The position numbers and the translations under genes are program-made. The notes below the pieces were generated by a model that was given only the letters and a program-made list of their open reading frames with translations, was not told the origin of the DNA and did not search any database. A stretch of DNA of 64,000 nucleotides, taken from NCBI GenBank assembly GCA_036397995.1, contig DASWHX010000015.1:1-64000 (forward strand). Direction: 5' to 3'. Shown here one piece after another: positions 34,572 through 43,309 of the stretch (position 1 is its first letter; each line of letters begins with the position of its first letter). This DNA is from DASWHX01 sp036397995 (GTDB lineage Bacteria; Bacteroidota; Bacteroidia; Cytophagales; Cyclobacteriaceae).

Positions 34572-36233
34572 ATGTACAGTATTGATGATCTGAATGTGAA
34601 ACTTCTTTCAGAGTTGAAAGAGATTGCAGAGGAGTTGGGATTTAAGAATCACAAGAAAATGTCTAAGACAGACCTGGTATACAAGATTCTTGATCAGCAA
34701 GCCCTCAAACCTGATGATGCCGAACAGCCCCTCAAGGCATCTTCTAAAGAAAAAGAAAAAGAAAAAGACAAAGCCGAAGACCTTTTTGATTCTTTCGAAA
34801 TGGAATTTGATGAAAGTATAACTTCTTTTGATTCTCCATCCGAAGACGTAGATAAAGGTAAAGCGAACTCCGGTTCTTCCGATGGTGAACCGGAAGCAAA
34901 AGAAAAAGAAACAGAACCGGCGTCAACAAACGCAAATCTGGAAAGTTCTGCAAAGGCCGTAAATGGTAAGGAAGACATAGGTGATCGAAAACCCAGAGGA
35001 GACCTTGATAGCCGTGATAACCGTGATAGCAATGAAAACCGTGATAGACGTGAAAACCGTGATAGCCGTGATCAAAACCGTGGCAAGAAAAGTGGCGCTG
35101 CAGCTTTGATAAAAGAGTTTGACGGTGTTATTGAAAATGATGGCGTATTGGAAATTATGCAGGATGGATATGGATTCCTGCGGTCATCCGATTATAATTA
35201 TCTGGCAAGTCCCGACGATATTTATGTTTCTCCTTCTCAAATAAAACTTTTTGGATTAAAGACCGGGGATACAATCAAAGGCCAGATTCGACCTCCAAAA
35301 GAAGGTGAAAAATATTTCGCCTTACTCCGGGTTGAATATATAAACGGAAAGACAGCGGAAGAAATCAGAGACAGGGTTTCATTTGAATATCTCACTCCGC
35401 TTTTCCCAAATGAAAGACTGAATTTAAGTACCAAGCCTGATCGGTTTTCAACAAGAATACTGGATTTGTTCGCACCCATCGGAAAGGGCCAGCGAGGTAT
35501 GATCGTTGCACAGCCCAAAACTGGTAAAACCGTTCTGTTGAAAGAAATTGCGAATGCGATAGCTGAAAATCACCCGGAAGTCTACCTGATGATCCTGCTG
35601 ATTGATGAACGTCCGGAAGAGGTAACTGACATGGCAAGAAGTGTTAAGGCAGAAGTAATTTCTTCCACCTTTGACGAGCAGGCGGAACGACATGTTAAGG
35701 TGGCCAGTATTGTACTGGAAAAAGCAAAACGGATGGTTGAAGTTGGGCACGACGTAGTAATTCTTCTTGATAGTATAACCCGTCTGGCCAGAGCGTATAA
35801 TACTGTTGTGCCTTCCTCGGGAAAAATACTCTCCGGTGGCGTGGATGCAAATGCCCTCCACAAACCAAAAAGATTTTTCGGAGCTGCCAGAAATGTGGAA
35901 AATGGCGGTTCATTAACTATTATCGCCACGGCACTGATTGAAACAGGTTCTAAAATGGATGAAGTTATCTTTGAGGAATTCAAAGGAACCGGTAACATGG
36001 AATTACAACTTGACAGAAAACTATCTAACAAGCGCGTTTATCCTGCTATCGATGTTCCTGCTTCCGGTACTCGTCGTGAAGAATTACTCATGGATAAGGA
36101 AGAATTACAGCGTGTCTGGATTCTGAGGAAGTTCATGTCTGATATGAATTCTAACGAGGCGATGGAATTCCTGCTGGACAAGATGAAGGGTACGCGAAAT
36201 AATGAGGAATTTCTTGTTTCAATGAACGGATAA
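34572..36233 (+). CDS. rho: Transcription termination factor Rho with a low-complexity insertion
   Basis: Hexameric RNA helicase of 553 residues. The Rho N-terminal domain (about 1-45) is followed by about 130 residues of acidic and then RD/RN-rich disordered sequence, then the cold-shock RNA-binding domain (MQDGYGFLRSSDYNYL) and the ATPase core: Walker A VAQPKTGKTVLL, Walker B-like VVILLDSITRLARAYN, and DVPASGTRREELL. E. coli Rho has 419 residues; the difference is the insertion, a feature seen in many Bacteroidota. The gene stops 2 bp before the convergent dehydrogenase gene ends. Confidence 0.96.
   Translation: MYSIDDLNVKLLSELKEIAEELGFKNHKKMSKTDLVYKILDQQALKPDDAEQPLKASSKEKEKEKDKAEDLFDSFEMEFDESITSFDSPSEDVDKGKANSGSSDGEPEAKEKETEPASTNANLESSAKAVNGKEDIGDRKPRGDLDSRDNRDSNENRDRRENRDSRDQNRGKKSGAAALIKEFDGVIENDGVLEIMQDGYGFLRSSDYNYLASPDDIYVSPSQIKLFGLKTGDTIKGQIRPPKEGEKYFALLRVEYINGKTAEEIRDRVSFEYLTPLFPNERLNLSTKPDRFSTRILDLFAPIGKGQRGMIVAQPKTGKTVLLKEIANAIAENHPEVYLMILLIDERPEEVTDMARSVKAEVISSTFDEQAERHVKVASIVLEKAKRMVEVGHDVVILLDSITRLARAYNTVVPSSGKILSGGVDANALHKPKRFFGAARNVENGGSLTIIATALIETGSKMDEVIFEEFKGTGNMELQLDRKLSNKRVYPAIDVPASGTRREELLMDKEELQRVWILRKFMSDMNSNEAMEFLLDKMKGTRNNEEFLVSMNG
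35008..35084 (+). repeat. Short imperfect tandem repeats coding for the RD-rich insertion of Rho
   Basis: Units built on CCGTGATA and CCGTGAAAA recur about eight times within 77 bp and encode alternating Arg-Asp/Asn-Ser/Arg residues. About 240 bp earlier (near 34746-34771) GAAAAA is repeated three times, encoding EKEKEK. Both are candidates for length variation between strains. Confidence 0.7.
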
Positions 36234-36235
36234 CT

Positions 36236-37444
36236 TTAAGCCTGCTCAGCTACAAAATCTTGCAGATATTGATAAGGCGGAGTTAAATTTCCTGCGCTCG
36301 TAATTGTAGCTCTTTCTATGATTTTATCCTTATCTTCTTCAATTAGAGAAGGTAAAACCTTATCTATAATATCACGCCCAAAATCCTCACTTGCATTTCT
36401 GGGTAGCTCAGCCGGTAAATTATCGATTGACATTACGGATACGTTCGCTTCATCAACAAAGGGAAGTTCAATCCGGTTTTCTTCAGGATTATAATCGTAA
36501 AAGGGTTCATCAATAGTGGTGGCTTTTTTTGTGGAAGGGATAGAACCATCAATGTCACACGTGATGTCTGCAATTACACGGATATTGAAATCAACCTTCA
36601 GCATATCTTCCCGGGTAAATAATTTCGGCGCACTCGGATCCCAATAGGCTGCGGCAATCAGCAAGTCACAGGCCTTTCTGTACTTGAGAAAATCAGACCC
36701 GAATCTCTCCGGATACTGATGAAATTCCTTTTTTTTGAATTCTTTGCCTTCCTTATGCTTATTGTATTCCCGTGGATTAATCTGACTGAAAACAGGTTCC
36801 TTAAATCTTTCATTAATGAAATCGGAGGGATTTACTTTTCTGATTCCCATTCCTAACAACACTTCAATGGCTCCCTTTGCAACTCTACCACCACCGGTTA
36901 TAAGAATTTTTATGTTGGGTAATTTTACTTTGGTGTATTCAGTTTTTAGGTCATCAAGGTCAAAGCACTCGTGAGCCCTGCGCAATTTGAATAACTTATA
37001 CCGGAGGCCAAATGCCAAAATTCCATTATAGGCGCCAACAATTCCGGCATACCTTCCAAATGCAACAATTCTGTTTCTTTCGGAGTCGGTCAGGACTTCG
37101 TAATCAATAAGCATGATTTCTTTTTTCAAAATTTCCTGTAGCAATTTCTTGTTATAGGCTTGTTTCTTAATGGTATGAGAAAAGAAAAAATAAGTTTTCC
37201 CGGCGATCAATTTTTCAACAGGAACTTCTTTAACCCCAAGGAGCACATCACAATCTTCGATACTATTCCTAACTTCAATTCCGGCTCCACGGTATTCATC
37301 ATCCGTAAAACAGCGAATGTCACTTGACTGGGCAATTACTCTAACATTTGGATATTTCGACTGGAGCTCAGAAGCATGGGAAGGAATCAGCGGCACCCTG
37401 TGGTCCATGGGAATTTTTCCTTCACGTAAAAGACCTATTTTCAT
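36236..37444 (-). CDS. Saccharopine dehydrogenase (LYS1)-like NAD(P)-dependent oxidoreductase
   Basis: Protein of 402 residues with the alanine dehydrogenase/PNT N-terminal layout (MKIGLLREGKIPMDHRVPLI) and a Rossmann motif ITGGGRVAKGAIEVLLGMGI near residue 180. ADITCDIDGSIPSTKKATTI matches the active-site region of LYS1-type saccharopine dehydrogenases. Bacteroidota make lysine by the diaminopimelate route (dapF is at the end of the window), so a different substrate is likely. Start at the ATG 37444; a TTG at 37471 is possible. Confidence 0.72.
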   Translation of the reverse strand: MKIGLLREGKIPMDHRVPLIPSHASELQSKYPNVRVIAQSSDIRCFTDDEYRGAGIEVRNSIEDCDVLLGVKEVPVEKLIAGKTYFFFSHTIKKQAYNKKLLQEILKKEIMLIDYEVLTDSERNRIVAFGRYAGIVGAYNGILAFGLRYKLFKLRRAHECFDLDDLKTEYTKVKLPNIKILITGGGRVAKGAIEVLLGMGIRKVNPSDFINERFKEPVFSQINPREYNKHKEGKEFKKKEFHQYPERFGSDFLKYRKACDLLIAAAYWDPSAPKLFTREDMLKVDFNIRVIADITCDIDGSIPSTKKATTIDEPFYDYNPEENRIELPFVDEANVSVMSIDNLPAELPRNASEDFGRDIIDKVLPSLIEEDKDKIIERATITSAGNLTPPYQYLQDFVAEQA

Positions 37445-37468
37445 AAAATGCCCTGCATTTAAAGGTGG

Positions 37469-37476
37469 CAAAGTTA
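37469..37476 (-). promoter_or_regulatory. -7 promoter element for the LYS1-like gene
   Basis: On the minus strand this reads TAACTTTG, matching TAnnTTTG, 24 nt before the ATG at 37444. It supports that start over the TTG at 37471, which would overlap the promoter. Confidence 0.4.
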
Positions 37477-37506
37477 ACCGATTTCATCTTAACTTAGATT
37501 GCAGTA

Positions 37507-38106
37507 ATGAAAATAGATATTACTTACATGTGGCTGATTGGAGCCTGGGCTATTTACTTCTCACTTCATAGTCTAATGGCCAGACAAAATGTGAAACAAT
37601 GGGCTGCAATTAACTTAAGCCTTAATAAATATTACAGGTTAGTATATTCCATGATATCGACAATCGGCTTATTTGCACTGTTGGTATTTAATGGATTGTA
37701 TGATCAAACTTTAATAATCTCCAGGACAAAGGTAATCATGTATCTTTCTCTGATGCTCGCCACATCAGGGGTATTAATTATCAGCCGGAGTTTTAAGGTG
37801 TATTCGCTTAAAAAATTTCTGGGATTAAGTAAAAAGGAGGAAAGTGAATTGCAAATTAAAGGCATTCTTAAATATGTAAGGCATCCTATTTACTGCGGCA
37901 CCATACTTATTATAATAGGTTATTGGTTTTTTAACCCTACAATTGCAACCACTGTAACTTGCATTACAACGTTTCTTTACCTGCCTATTGGAATTCTTCT
38001 TGAGGAAAAAAGCCTGATCCGGGAATTTGGAGAAACCTACCTGAATTATAAGCGGAAGGTACCGGCGTTGATTCCAAAGTTATGGAGTAGTAGTTCTGCG
38101 AATTAA
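37507..38106 (+). CDS. ICMT/PEMT-like membrane methyltransferase family protein
   Basis: Membrane protein of 199 residues with four or five helices. The C-terminal motif LKYVRHPIYCGTILIIIGYW, then EEKSLIREFGETYLNYKRKV, is the SAM-binding signature of isoprenylcysteine and phospholipid methyltransferase families. The NnrU-like N-terminal part (WAIYFSLHSLMA) is shared with bacterial members. The acceptor is unknown; bacterial homologs often methylate small or lipid substrates. Confidence 0.78.
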   Translation: MKIDITYMWLIGAWAIYFSLHSLMARQNVKQWAAINLSLNKYYRLVYSMISTIGLFALLVFNGLYDQTLIISRTKVIMYLSLMLATSGVLIISRSFKVYSLKKFLGLSKKEESELQIKGILKYVRHPIYCGTILIIIGYWFFNPTIATTVTCITTFLYLPIGILLEEKSLIREFGETYLNYKRKVPALIPKLWSSSSAN

Positions 38107-38130
38107 GCATTAAAAAATCTCATAGCGCAA

Positions 38131-38322
38131 TCACTTACTTCTTCCTTTCTTCTTAGATTTCATTTTCTTTTTCGTTAACTTTTTGTCATCCACATTCCGG
38201 TTCAGGAATTCATTTATTTTGTCGATATCCATAGTTGATTTCAACTCACCGAAGGAGTCAACTTTTAATTCGAACCCTTCCAGTTGGGGATTAACTCTGG
38301 GTTTTTTTTTAGATTTTGCCAC
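38131..38322 (-). CDS. Small basic conserved-looking protein
   Basis: Protein of 63 residues with lysine-rich ends (MAKSKKKPRVNPQLEGFELK and a KKKMKSKKKGRSK tail) and a more neutral centre, GELKSTMDIDKINEFLNRNV. It lies 4 bp after the gltX stop on the same strand, so co-transcription is likely. The position and coherent composition argue for a real gene. It may bind nucleic acid through its charge; no family is recognised. Confidence 0.65.
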   Translation of the reverse strand: MAKSKKKPRVNPQLEGFELKVDSFGELKSTMDIDKINEFLNRNVDDKKLTKKKMKSKKKGRSK

Positions 38323-38326
38323 AAGT

Positions 38327-39847
38327 CTAATTTATAGAATTGAACGTGGTTCTCATGCGCTTAAGTGATTCATCTTTTCCCAAAAAAGCGATTATGCCAA
38401 TCAAGTCAGGTCCGCCGCCTTTTCCGGTAATTGAATGCCGAAGCGCCTGCATAACTTTTCCCGCAGGCATTTCAATGGTTACCAACGTGGATTCCAATGA
38501 TTCTTTAATATTGGAAGCGGTAAATAAATCCAGTGAATGCCAGGTATTCATCAAGGATTGAATTGCCTTCTTTGTATCGGCATTCCATTTCCTGGCAACA
38601 ACGTTTTCTTCATAATGTGATGGAGCTTCCCATAAATACCGGGCTTCAGTAAAAAGTTCATGCAGAAAAGAAACCCGATCTTTCATAAGTTCAACCGCTT
38701 CGGAAACTTTTTCATCAGAATATTTTATTTGGTTTTCTTCCAGAGAAATTTTCAAACTGCTTATCATCTTTTCTTTAGGCAATTTATGAACATACTGCTG
38801 GTTAAACCAGATTGCTTTTTCAAAATCAAATTTAGAACCTCCTTTTTGAATTCTTTCCACGGAAAAATCTTCACAAAGCTCTGCTAATGCATAAATTTCT
38901 TTCTCGGTTCCAGGATTCCATCCCAAAAAAGCAAGGAAATTTATGAGTGCTTCCGGAAGGAAGCCTTTTTCCCTGAATCCTTCGGAAACCTCGCCGGTGT
39001 TGGAATCTTTCCAGGAGATTGGAAAGATAGGAAATCCTTGTTTGTCAGCATCCCTTTTACTGAGTTTGCCATTGCCGTCGGGTTTCAGGAGTAAGGGTAA
39101 ATGAGCAAACTTTGGCATAGTAGATTTCCAGTCAAAACCCTGGTAAAGCAAAACATGAATGGGAGTTGATGAAAGCCATTCTTCGCCCCGGATAACATGC
39201 GATATTTTCATCAAATGATCGTCTACTACATTCGCTAAATGATAGGTCGGCATGCCATCGCTTTTGAGAAGAACTTTGTCATCTATATTGGATGAATTAA
39301 ATTCCACGTTACCACGAATCAGGTCGGTAAATGAAATACTGGTATTCTCAGGTACTTTCAATCTGATCACCCGCTCCGATTCTGATGCCATCAAATTCCT
39401 GGTTTCTTCTTTGTCTAGTGATAAGGAATTCTTCATTTCACTACGGGTGAGATAGTTATATAACTGAGTATCACTTTTTGCTTCCTTTAATCTTGCCCGC
39501 ATTGCCTCAAGTTCTTGGGCTGTATCAAAAGCGTAGTAGGCATTACCGCTTTCAATAAGTTGATCAGCGAACTTTTGGTAAATATTTTTTCTCTGAGATT
39601 GCCGGTAAGGACCGAAGTCTCCGCCTTCGCGGATACCTTCATCGGGCCGGATGCCTAACCATTCTAGGGAATTCATGATATACTCGAGTGCGCCATCAAC
39701 AAATCTGTTTTGATCGGTATCTTCAATACGCAAAATAAATTTGCCCTTATTTTTCTTTGCAAATAGAAAATTATAGAGCGCCGTGCGAACGCCTCCAATA
39801 TGGAGAGGTCCGGTGGGTGAAGGTGCAAATCTAACTCTGACTGACAT
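38327..39847 (-). CDS. gltX: Glutamyl-tRNA synthetase
   Basis: Class I synthetase of 506 residues. The HIGH motif is in PTGPLHIGGVRTALYNFLF and the KMSKS-type motif is KLSKRDADKQG. The anticodon-binding half follows. The sequence does not decide whether it also charges tRNA-Gln. The small basic gene follows after 4 bp. A TAGTTTTG -7 element is 15 nt upstream. Confidence 0.96.
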   Translation of the reverse strand: MSVRVRFAPSPTGPLHIGGVRTALYNFLFAKKNKGKFILRIEDTDQNRFVDGALEYIMNSLEWLGIRPDEGIREGGDFGPYRQSQRKNIYQKFADQLIESGNAYYAFDTAQELEAMRARLKEAKSDTQLYNYLTRSEMKNSLSLDKEETRNLMASESERVIRLKVPENTSISFTDLIRGNVEFNSSNIDDKVLLKSDGMPTYHLANVVDDHLMKISHVIRGEEWLSSTPIHVLLYQGFDWKSTMPKFAHLPLLLKPDGNGKLSKRDADKQGFPIFPISWKDSNTGEVSEGFREKGFLPEALINFLAFLGWNPGTEKEIYALAELCEDFSVERIQKGGSKFDFEKAIWFNQQYVHKLPKEKMISSLKISLEENQIKYSDEKVSEAVELMKDRVSFLHELFTEARYLWEAPSHYEENVVARKWNADTKKAIQSLMNTWHSLDLFTASNIKESLESTLVTIEMPAGKVMQALRHSITGKGGGPDLIGIIAFLGKDESLKRMRTTFNSIN

Positions 39848-39862
39848 AAAATATTTAACTTA

Positions 39863-39870
39863 CAAAACTA
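39863..39870 (-). promoter_or_regulatory. -7 promoter element for gltX
   Basis: On the minus strand this reads TAGTTTTG, an exact TAnnTTTG match, 15 nt before the gltX start; the leader would be short. No clear -33 element. Confidence 0.35.
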
Positions 39871-39885
39871 AAGTATTGGAATCAA

Positions 39886-40347
39886 TCATTCAGTAAAAAG
39901 AGAATAAAAGGCCTTACGTGATCCTTTTACTTTTCGATGAAAATGTGTGGATGTAAAATAATAATTGAATAGGAATGCTGCCATAGAAATAACGGCATAT
40001 AAATTATTGTTGTATTGAAAAAGAAACAATAAACACAATAACATGGTAACTACAGACCAAAAAGAGACAAATAATGCCGTGGAGAATAGCAAATTATAGG
40101 AAGTGAAAATTATAGATCCTTTTGAAGTTTTTTCAATGCTTCCTTTTATAAATGGAATAAAATTATCGGGGCGATCTAACTTTTCAGAAATTCTGAAAGA
40201 ATCTGATTCAATGTGTCCGATAAATTTCTTCTGATGCCCGGATTTTCTTTCAACCGGATGAAGGGTATTTTCTGAGAGGATCTGAATTACTTTGTCAGAT
40301 GTGAAAGGCAAAACCAGGGTTTCATGATAATAGGGTAGAATCCTCAT
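39886..40347 (-). CDS. Small membrane protein of unknown function
   Basis: Protein of 153 residues: a cytosolic N-terminal part (about 1-75, including PFTSDKVIQILSENT) and two adjacent membrane helices at about 83-108 and 114-132, then a basic tail. I recognise no family; the layout resembles small PH-like membrane proteins. Its start overlaps the stop of the RidA gene (ATGA), so both are in one unit. Confidence 0.65.
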   Translation of the reverse strand: MRILPYYHETLVLPFTSDKVIQILSENTLHPVERKSGHQKKFIGHIESDSFRISEKLDRPDNFIPFIKGSIEKTSKGSIIFTSYNLLFSTALFVSFWSVVTMLLCLLFLFQYNNNLYAVISMAAFLFNYYFTSTHFHRKVKGSRKAFYSLFTE

Positions 40348-40721
40348 TTAATGGCAATACAGGAAATTTCCACATTTACATTTTTGGGTAATGCAGAAAC
40401 TTCCACGGTTTCCCGTGCGGGGGGAATTGCTCCAAAGTAGCTTCCATAGGCTTCATTGATAGCCTGAAAATTACCCATGTCCTTCACAAAAATGGAACAC
40501 TTCACTACATTTTCAAAGTTAAGACCTGCTTCTTCAAGAATGTTTCCAAGGTTCTTCATTACCTGGTGAGTCTCCTCTTTAATTTCGTTAGTTATCATGG
40601 CACCATTTTCCCTGTCAATAGCAACCTGGCCTGAGACGAACAAAATATCATTGGCCCAGATGGCCTGGCTATAAGGACCGATAGGCGCAGGGGCTTTTTT
40701 AGACTCAACAACGTTTTTCAT
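40344..40721 (-). CDS. RidA family reactive intermediate deaminase
   Basis: Protein of 125 residues, trimeric family. Signatures: APAPIGPYSQAIWANDILFV, SGQVAID, and the C-terminal AIPPARETVEVSALPKNVNV with the carboxylate-binding Arg of PPARETV. RidA hydrolyses 2-aminoacrylate and related enamines formed by PLP enzymes. It overlaps the small membrane protein gene downstream by 4 bp and is divergent from the 3-hydroxyacyl-CoA dehydrogenase-like gene. Confidence 0.93.
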   Translation of the reverse strand: MKNVVESKKAPAPIGPYSQAIWANDILFVSGQVAIDRENGAMITNEIKEETHQVMKNLGNILEEAGLNFENVVKCSIFVKDMGNFQAINEAYGSYFGAIPPARETVEVSALPKNVNVEISCIAIK

Positions 40722-40742
40722 TATTGTTTAAGAAGGTTATGT

Positions 40743-40750
40743 TAAATTTG
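40743..40750 (+). promoter_or_regulatory. -7 promoter element for the 3-hydroxyacyl-CoA dehydrogenase-like gene
   Basis: TAAATTTG matches TAnnTTTG and lies 46 nt before the ATG at 40797. A TTG at 40724-40726 is 16 bp upstream, shorter than the usual spacer. Confidence 0.35.
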
Positions 40751-40796
40751 AACGAATTTGGATTCCAAATTACAAATTGTTAAAGACAAAATATCT

Positions 40797-41456
40797 ATGA
40801 AAATCCTTGTAGTTGGGAATATTGATCAGTTTGAAGAGCTAAAGCTTAAATTTGGAGCCGATCACGTTTACTCCTCTCTTGAAGATTCAGACAATCCGGA
40901 AGGATATGATCCGGAGGTTGTATTTGATTTTGTGGCGGAAGAGATTCCCGAATCGCTTGAAAATTATGAGAAGATTGAGTGTCCTGTTTTCTTTTCCATA
41001 GTAAAAACAAGCCTTGCTCATCAAAATATTTATTATCCGGTAAAAGACCAATGGTTTGGATTTAATGGATTACCAACTTTTATAAACAGGGAACTCCTGG
41101 AAGTTTCCATTTTTAATTCCAAGGGAGAAGGATATCTTAGCAAGATTGCACATGGCTTAAAAACTGATTATGTGCTTGTGGAAGATCGGGTAGGTATGGT
41201 TTCACCAAGGGTTGTGTGCATGATAATAAATGAAGCTTTTTATACCAATGCGGAGGGAACAGCTTCTGAAAAGGACATTGATCTTGCCATGAAACTGGGC
41301 ACGAATTACCCATTGGGTCCATTTGAATGGGCAGAAAAAATTGGTATTGAAAATGTTTATGAAGTTTTGGAAGCAGTATATGAAGACACCGGAGATGAAC
41401 GTTATAAAATCAATCCACAATTAAAGAAGAAATACCTGAAAGAAATTACCAGGTAA
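40797..41456 (+). CDS. 3-hydroxyacyl-CoA dehydrogenase-like protein lacking a normal NAD-binding domain
   Basis: Protein of 219 residues. The C-terminal half (about 120-219) is a clear 3-hydroxyacyl-CoA dehydrogenase C-terminal domain: VGMVSPRVVCMIINEAFYTN, then TASEKDIDLAMKLGTNYPLG. The N-terminal half is only about 110 residues and starts MKILVVGNIDQFEELKLKFG without a GxGxxG motif, and the catalytic His-Glu pair of the full enzyme is not visible. It is probably non-catalytic or has another role. The ATG at 40797 is chosen over a TTG at 40758 that would include an unrelated extension. Confidence 0.75.
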   Translation: MKILVVGNIDQFEELKLKFGADHVYSSLEDSDNPEGYDPEVVFDFVAEEIPESLENYEKIECPVFFSIVKTSLAHQNIYYPVKDQWFGFNGLPTFINRELLEVSIFNSKGEGYLSKIAHGLKTDYVLVEDRVGMVSPRVVCMIINEAFYTNAEGTASEKDIDLAMKLGTNYPLGPFEWAEKIGIENVYEVLEAVYEDTGDERYKINPQLKKKYLKEITR

Positions 41457-41471
41457 CGATGGATTAAAAAC

Positions 41472-43307
41472 CTATTCTACAGTGACTGACTTGGCCAGAT
41501 TTCTGGGTTGATCCACATTGCAACCTCTCAAAACGGCGATATGGTAGGCAAGGAGTTGAAGAGGTATTACAGACAAAATCGGAGTTAATGCTTCATGAGT
41601 TTTTGGAATCTCAATTACAAAATCTGCCATATCCCTGACAATAGTGTCGCCTTCCGTTACTATGGCTATTATCCGGCCTTTTCTGGCTTTAACTTCCTGT
41701 ATATTGGAAACGATTTTTTCGTAAGAGCTATCCTGGGTAGCAATAAACACAACGGGCATTTCTTTATCAATCAAGGCAATGGGTCCATGCTTCATCTCAG
41801 CTGCCGGATACCCTTCAGCATGGATGTAGGAAATTTCTTTTAATTTCAGAGCTCCTTCTAATGCAACAGGAAAATTAAAGCCGCGCCCCAAATAGAGAAA
41901 ATTTCTTGATTCTGAAAAGGTTTCAGCAATTGTTCTGATCCTCTCATTAACCGCTAATGCCCGTTCAAGTTTAGAAGGCAGATTCTCCATTTCGACCAGC
42001 ATATTACGGAAATCTCTTTCTTTGATGGTTCCTTTTTGGTGAGCAATTCTGAGTCCGATCATAAAAAGAACTATCAGTTGCGCAGTAAAGGCTTTTGTAC
42101 TCGCCACACCGATTTCCGGACCTGCATGGGTATAAGCACCCTCGTGTGTTATTCTTGAGATCGATGAACCCACAACATTGCAGACTCCAAAAATTATTGC
42201 ACCTTTAATCTTTGCCATTTCTATTGCAGCAATGGTATCGGCGGTTTCACCAGACTGAGAAATTGCAAAGACGACATCGCCTTCTTTGATAACAGGATTC
42301 CTGTATCTGAATTCAGAGGCATATTCAACCTCCACCGGAATTCGACATAATTCTTCAAAAAAATATTCCGCTACCAATCCCGCATGCCAGGAGGTGCCGC
42401 ATGCCACAATTACAATCCGCTCTGCGTTCTCAAGTTTGTTGGCATATTCTCTTATACCTCCGAGCATCAGGTAACCCTTTTCAGAATTTAATCGTCCCCT
42501 CATACAATCCAAAACTGATTTTGGTTGTTCAAAAATTTCCTTTAACATGAAATGCTCAAACCCGCCTTTCTCAATTGATTCCAGTTCCAGATCCAGTTTC
42601 TCAATGTAGGGAGTCATCTGTATGTCCTGGGTATTTTTTATTCTAAACTCAGCACCTTCAAAAACCACAATTTCCTGGTCATTAAGGTAGATGACATCTT
42701 TTGTATATTCGATAATAGGTGTAGCATCTGATGCCAGGAAAAGTTCACCCTTACCAACCCCAATAACCAGCGGGCTTCCTTTGCGTGCGGCAACCAGCAT
42801 TTCAGGATGATCGGAAGACATCACTACTATTGCATAGGCGCCTACAATTTTGTTCAGTGCAAGTCTCACTGCTTCCTCAAGTGAACATTTTTCGTTTTCA
42901 TAAATATCTTCTATGAAATGAATTAACACTTCGGTGTCGGTCTCACTTTGAAAAACATGTCCTTTTCTCTGAAGCTCCTGCTTAATGGCAGTATAATTTT
43001 CAATAATGCCATTATGTATTATTGCTAATTTGCGGTTGGAACTATAATGGGGGTGAGCATTGGTATCGTTTGGTTCACCATGAGTTGCCCAGCGGGTGTG
43101 CCCCATTCCCAGGTGACTTTCAAGATCTTCTTTCTTCAGAATGTTCTCCAGATCGATTACTCTTCCTTTCTTTTTGAAAACCTTCAGATCGGAATTCATC
43201 ACGGCTACGCCTGCGCTGTCATAACCTCTATACTCAAGCCTCTTAAGACCTTTAATCAGAAGAGGATATACTTCCCTATATCCTGAATAAGCGACGATTC
43301 CACACAT
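41472..43307 (-). CDS. glmS: Glucosamine-fructose-6-phosphate aminotransferase (isomerizing)
   Basis: Enzyme of 611 residues making glucosamine-6-phosphate from fructose-6-phosphate and glutamine, the first step to UDP-GlcNAc. The glutaminase domain begins MCGIVAYSGYR with the nucleophile Cys after Met, and has GMGHTRWATHG and HNGIIENY. Two SIS domains follow (CGTSWHAGLVAEY, SQSGETADT, EGALKLKEISY), ending NLAKSVTVE. It starts 2 bp after the DUF4270 stop, so it is third in an operon with the GT5 gene. Confidence 0.96.
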   Translation of the reverse strand: MCGIVAYSGYREVYPLLIKGLKRLEYRGYDSAGVAVMNSDLKVFKKKGRVIDLENILKKEDLESHLGMGHTRWATHGEPNDTNAHPHYSSNRKLAIIHNGIIENYTAIKQELQRKGHVFQSETDTEVLIHFIEDIYENEKCSLEEAVRLALNKIVGAYAIVVMSSDHPEMLVAARKGSPLVIGVGKGELFLASDATPIIEYTKDVIYLNDQEIVVFEGAEFRIKNTQDIQMTPYIEKLDLELESIEKGGFEHFMLKEIFEQPKSVLDCMRGRLNSEKGYLMLGGIREYANKLENAERIVIVACGTSWHAGLVAEYFFEELCRIPVEVEYASEFRYRNPVIKEGDVVFAISQSGETADTIAAIEMAKIKGAIIFGVCNVVGSSISRITHEGAYTHAGPEIGVASTKAFTAQLIVLFMIGLRIAHQKGTIKERDFRNMLVEMENLPSKLERALAVNERIRTIAETFSESRNFLYLGRGFNFPVALEGALKLKEISYIHAEGYPAAEMKHGPIALIDKEMPVVFIATQDSSYEKIVSNIQEVKARKGRIIAIVTEGDTIVRDMADFVIEIPKTHEALTPILSVIPLQLLAYHIAVLRGCNVDQPRNLAKSVTVE

Positions 43308-43309
43308 GC

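Noticed and set aside
35008..35084. CRISPR-like array
   Set aside because: The repeats are short, imperfect, in frame and coding within rho, with no spacers or cas genes.
35582..36031. Long antisense frames within rho
   Set aside because: Rho's ATPase motifs on the other strand explain the sequence; no start signal or homology supports the antisense frames.
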